DNA from: Bacteroidetes bacterium UBA2664
Lineage (GTDB): Bacteria > Bacteroidota > Rhodothermia > Balneolales > Balneolaceae
Direction of reading: 5' to 3'
Assembly (NCBI GenBank): GCA_002359315.1
Contig: DEMS01000003.1
Coordinates: forward strand, 62,001-126,000
DNA: 64,000 nt
The position numbers and the translations under genes were made by a program. Under the pieces are notes generated by a model. That model saw only the letters and a program-made list of their open reading frames with translations, had not been told where the DNA came from and did no database searches. The first letter of the stretch is position 1, and each line of letters begins with the position of its first letter. Of this stretch, positions 63,279 through 64,000 are shown one piece after another.

Positions 63279-63500
63279 ATGGGTTTTTTAGCAGCAGGCC
63301 TTGGAGCCGGAATTATCGCAATCGGTGCAGGAATCGGTATCGGAATGATCGGTAAAGGTGCAACTGAAAGTATCGCAAGACAACCGGAAGCAGCAGGCGA
63401 CATTCGTGGAGCGATGCTTTTGACAGCGGTATTCATTGAAGGTGTAGCACTGATCGGTGCGATTGTATGTATTATTCTTGCATTAGGAATTGGTCAGTAA
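63279..63500 (+). CDS. atpE: ATP synthase F0 subunit c
   Basis: The 73-residue protein has two helices with GAGIGIGMIGKGATESIARQ, the loop RQPEAAGDIR, and FIEGVALIGAIVCIIL with the ion-binding glutamate in IEGVAL. No extra ligand pattern (QxxET) that would suggest Na+ coupling is seen, so protons are likely. It forms the rotor ring. It follows atpB by 35 bp. Confidence 0.96.
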   Translation: MGFLAAGLGAGIIAIGAGIGIGMIGKGATESIARQPEAAGDIRGAMLLTAVFIEGVALIGAIVCIILALGIGQ

Positions 63501-63516
63501 AAACCGGGACTAAATT

Positions 63517-64000
63517 ATGCAATATTTCTTAGCTGGCGGGGGAGGTCTCCTCTCATTTGAGACCGGATTCGGTATTTGGGTATTAATATCCACACTACTG
63601 TTTCTTTGGGCAATGAACAAATGGTTGGTGCCTCCTATAATGAAAGCTCTGAAGGAACGGGAAGCGACGATTAAGACGTCTCTCGAATCCGCAGAGAAAG
63701 CTTTGGCTCGTGCTGAAGAAGTTTCCCGAGATAATGAAAAAGCGTTGAAGGAAGCAGAGATAGCTGCTCAAAAAATCAGAAAGCAAGCCATTGAAGAGGC
63801 AGAATTGTTGCGTACTGAAAGGATTGAGAAGTCTAAAGCGGAAGCTGATAAATTACTTACGGATGCTCGCCATGTAATTGAGCAGGAAAAAAAGCGAGCA
63901 CTAAACGAGTTAAGAAACGAAGTAGCTCAGTTGGCTGTTGAAGGAGCCTCTATTATTTTGAAGTCAGAATTGGACAGTGCCAAAAATAGAGAATTAGTCA
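63517..64000 (+). CDS. atpF: ATP synthase F0 subunit b (runs off the window)
   Basis: 161 codons are visible. A short N-terminal glycine-rich stretch (FLAGGGGLLS) leads into one membrane helix (about 19-39, IWVLISTLLFLWAMNKWL), then a long charged coiled coil (about 50-140) with heptad-like Ala/Lys/Glu composition. This is the peripheral stalk subunit b. The start ATG is 16 bp after the atpE stop. The C-terminus, and the following atpH, atpA and so on, lie outside. Confidence 0.95.
   Translation, partial: MQYFLAGGGGLLSFETGFGIWVLISTLLFLWAMNKWLVPPIMKALKEREATIKTSLESAEKALARAEEVSRDNEKALKEAEIAAQKIRKQAIEEAELLRTERIEKSKAEADKLLTDARHVIEQEKKRALNELRNEVAQLAVEGASIILKSELDSAKNRELV

Overview
The window looks like chromosomal DNA of a moderately AT-rich member of the Bacteroidota/Rhodothermota-Balneolota group, most likely Balneolales-like. 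The pointers are: an alternative complex III (ACIII, actABCDEF) cluster fused to an A2-type caa3 oxidase cluster; a bacillithiol-type YtxJ protein; OstA/LptC-style LPS export genes; a 30-codon AURKAIP1/COX24 protein; a GldE-like CBS protein; and a bactofilin gene just upstream of the ATP synthase genes. No phage, insertion sequence, CRISPR array, rRNA or tRNA was seen. Taxonomy is inference from gene content only.

Region 1 (1-15.6 kb, mostly minus strand): an edge-truncated membrane protein and an MBL-fold hydrolase, then a twelve-gene block read right to left: actA, actB, actC, actD, actE, actF, a small membrane protein with a helix-turn-helix-like head, a SCO copper chaperone, and oxidase subunits II, I, III and IV, closed by a strong terminator at 1494-1526. 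Together they form a quinol-to-oxygen electron path (quinol -> ACIII -> cytochrome c domains -> CuA -> heme-copper site). A divergent DUF420/CtaM-like assembly gene sits across a 444-bp intergenic region.

Region 2 (15.6-31 kb): housekeeping and catabolic genes: UPF0173 hydrolase, YciO-type protein, YtxJ, mtnA, a DUF2892 protein, a GMC oxidoreductase, RNase D, three phenylacetate-pathway genes (paaZ, paaY, paaJ), lptA/lptC, upp and a sodium:alanine-type symporter. Just past the stop codons of paaJ and lptA there are tandem duplications of the gene's own 3' end, 27 bp and 96 bp long, both multiples of three.

Region 3 (31-47.7 kb): HU, a GH31-like protein that seems to lack the catalytic part of the barrel, then a long minus-strand operon rqcH-aroK-aroB-tamB-rnr-(peptidase/propeller/barrel protein). 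It mixes translation quality control, chorismate synthesis and outer-membrane biogenesis.

Region 4 (47.7-64 kb, plus strand): the diaminopimelate/lysine genes lysC-dapB-dapA-dapD, ssb, a GldE/CorC-like protein, murB, an M48 lipoprotein, purB, guaB, an M23 peptidase, bactofilin, and the start of the ATP synthase operon (atpZ, atpI-like, atpB, atpE, atpF running off the end).

Most genes are ordinary core genes. The observations most worth following are: the di-heme ActE whose second heme domain closely matches the C-terminal domain of oxidase subunit II in the same operon; the membrane-anchored HTH-like protein between ACIII and the oxidase; the two gene-tail duplications; and the catalytically gutted GH31-like lipoprotein.
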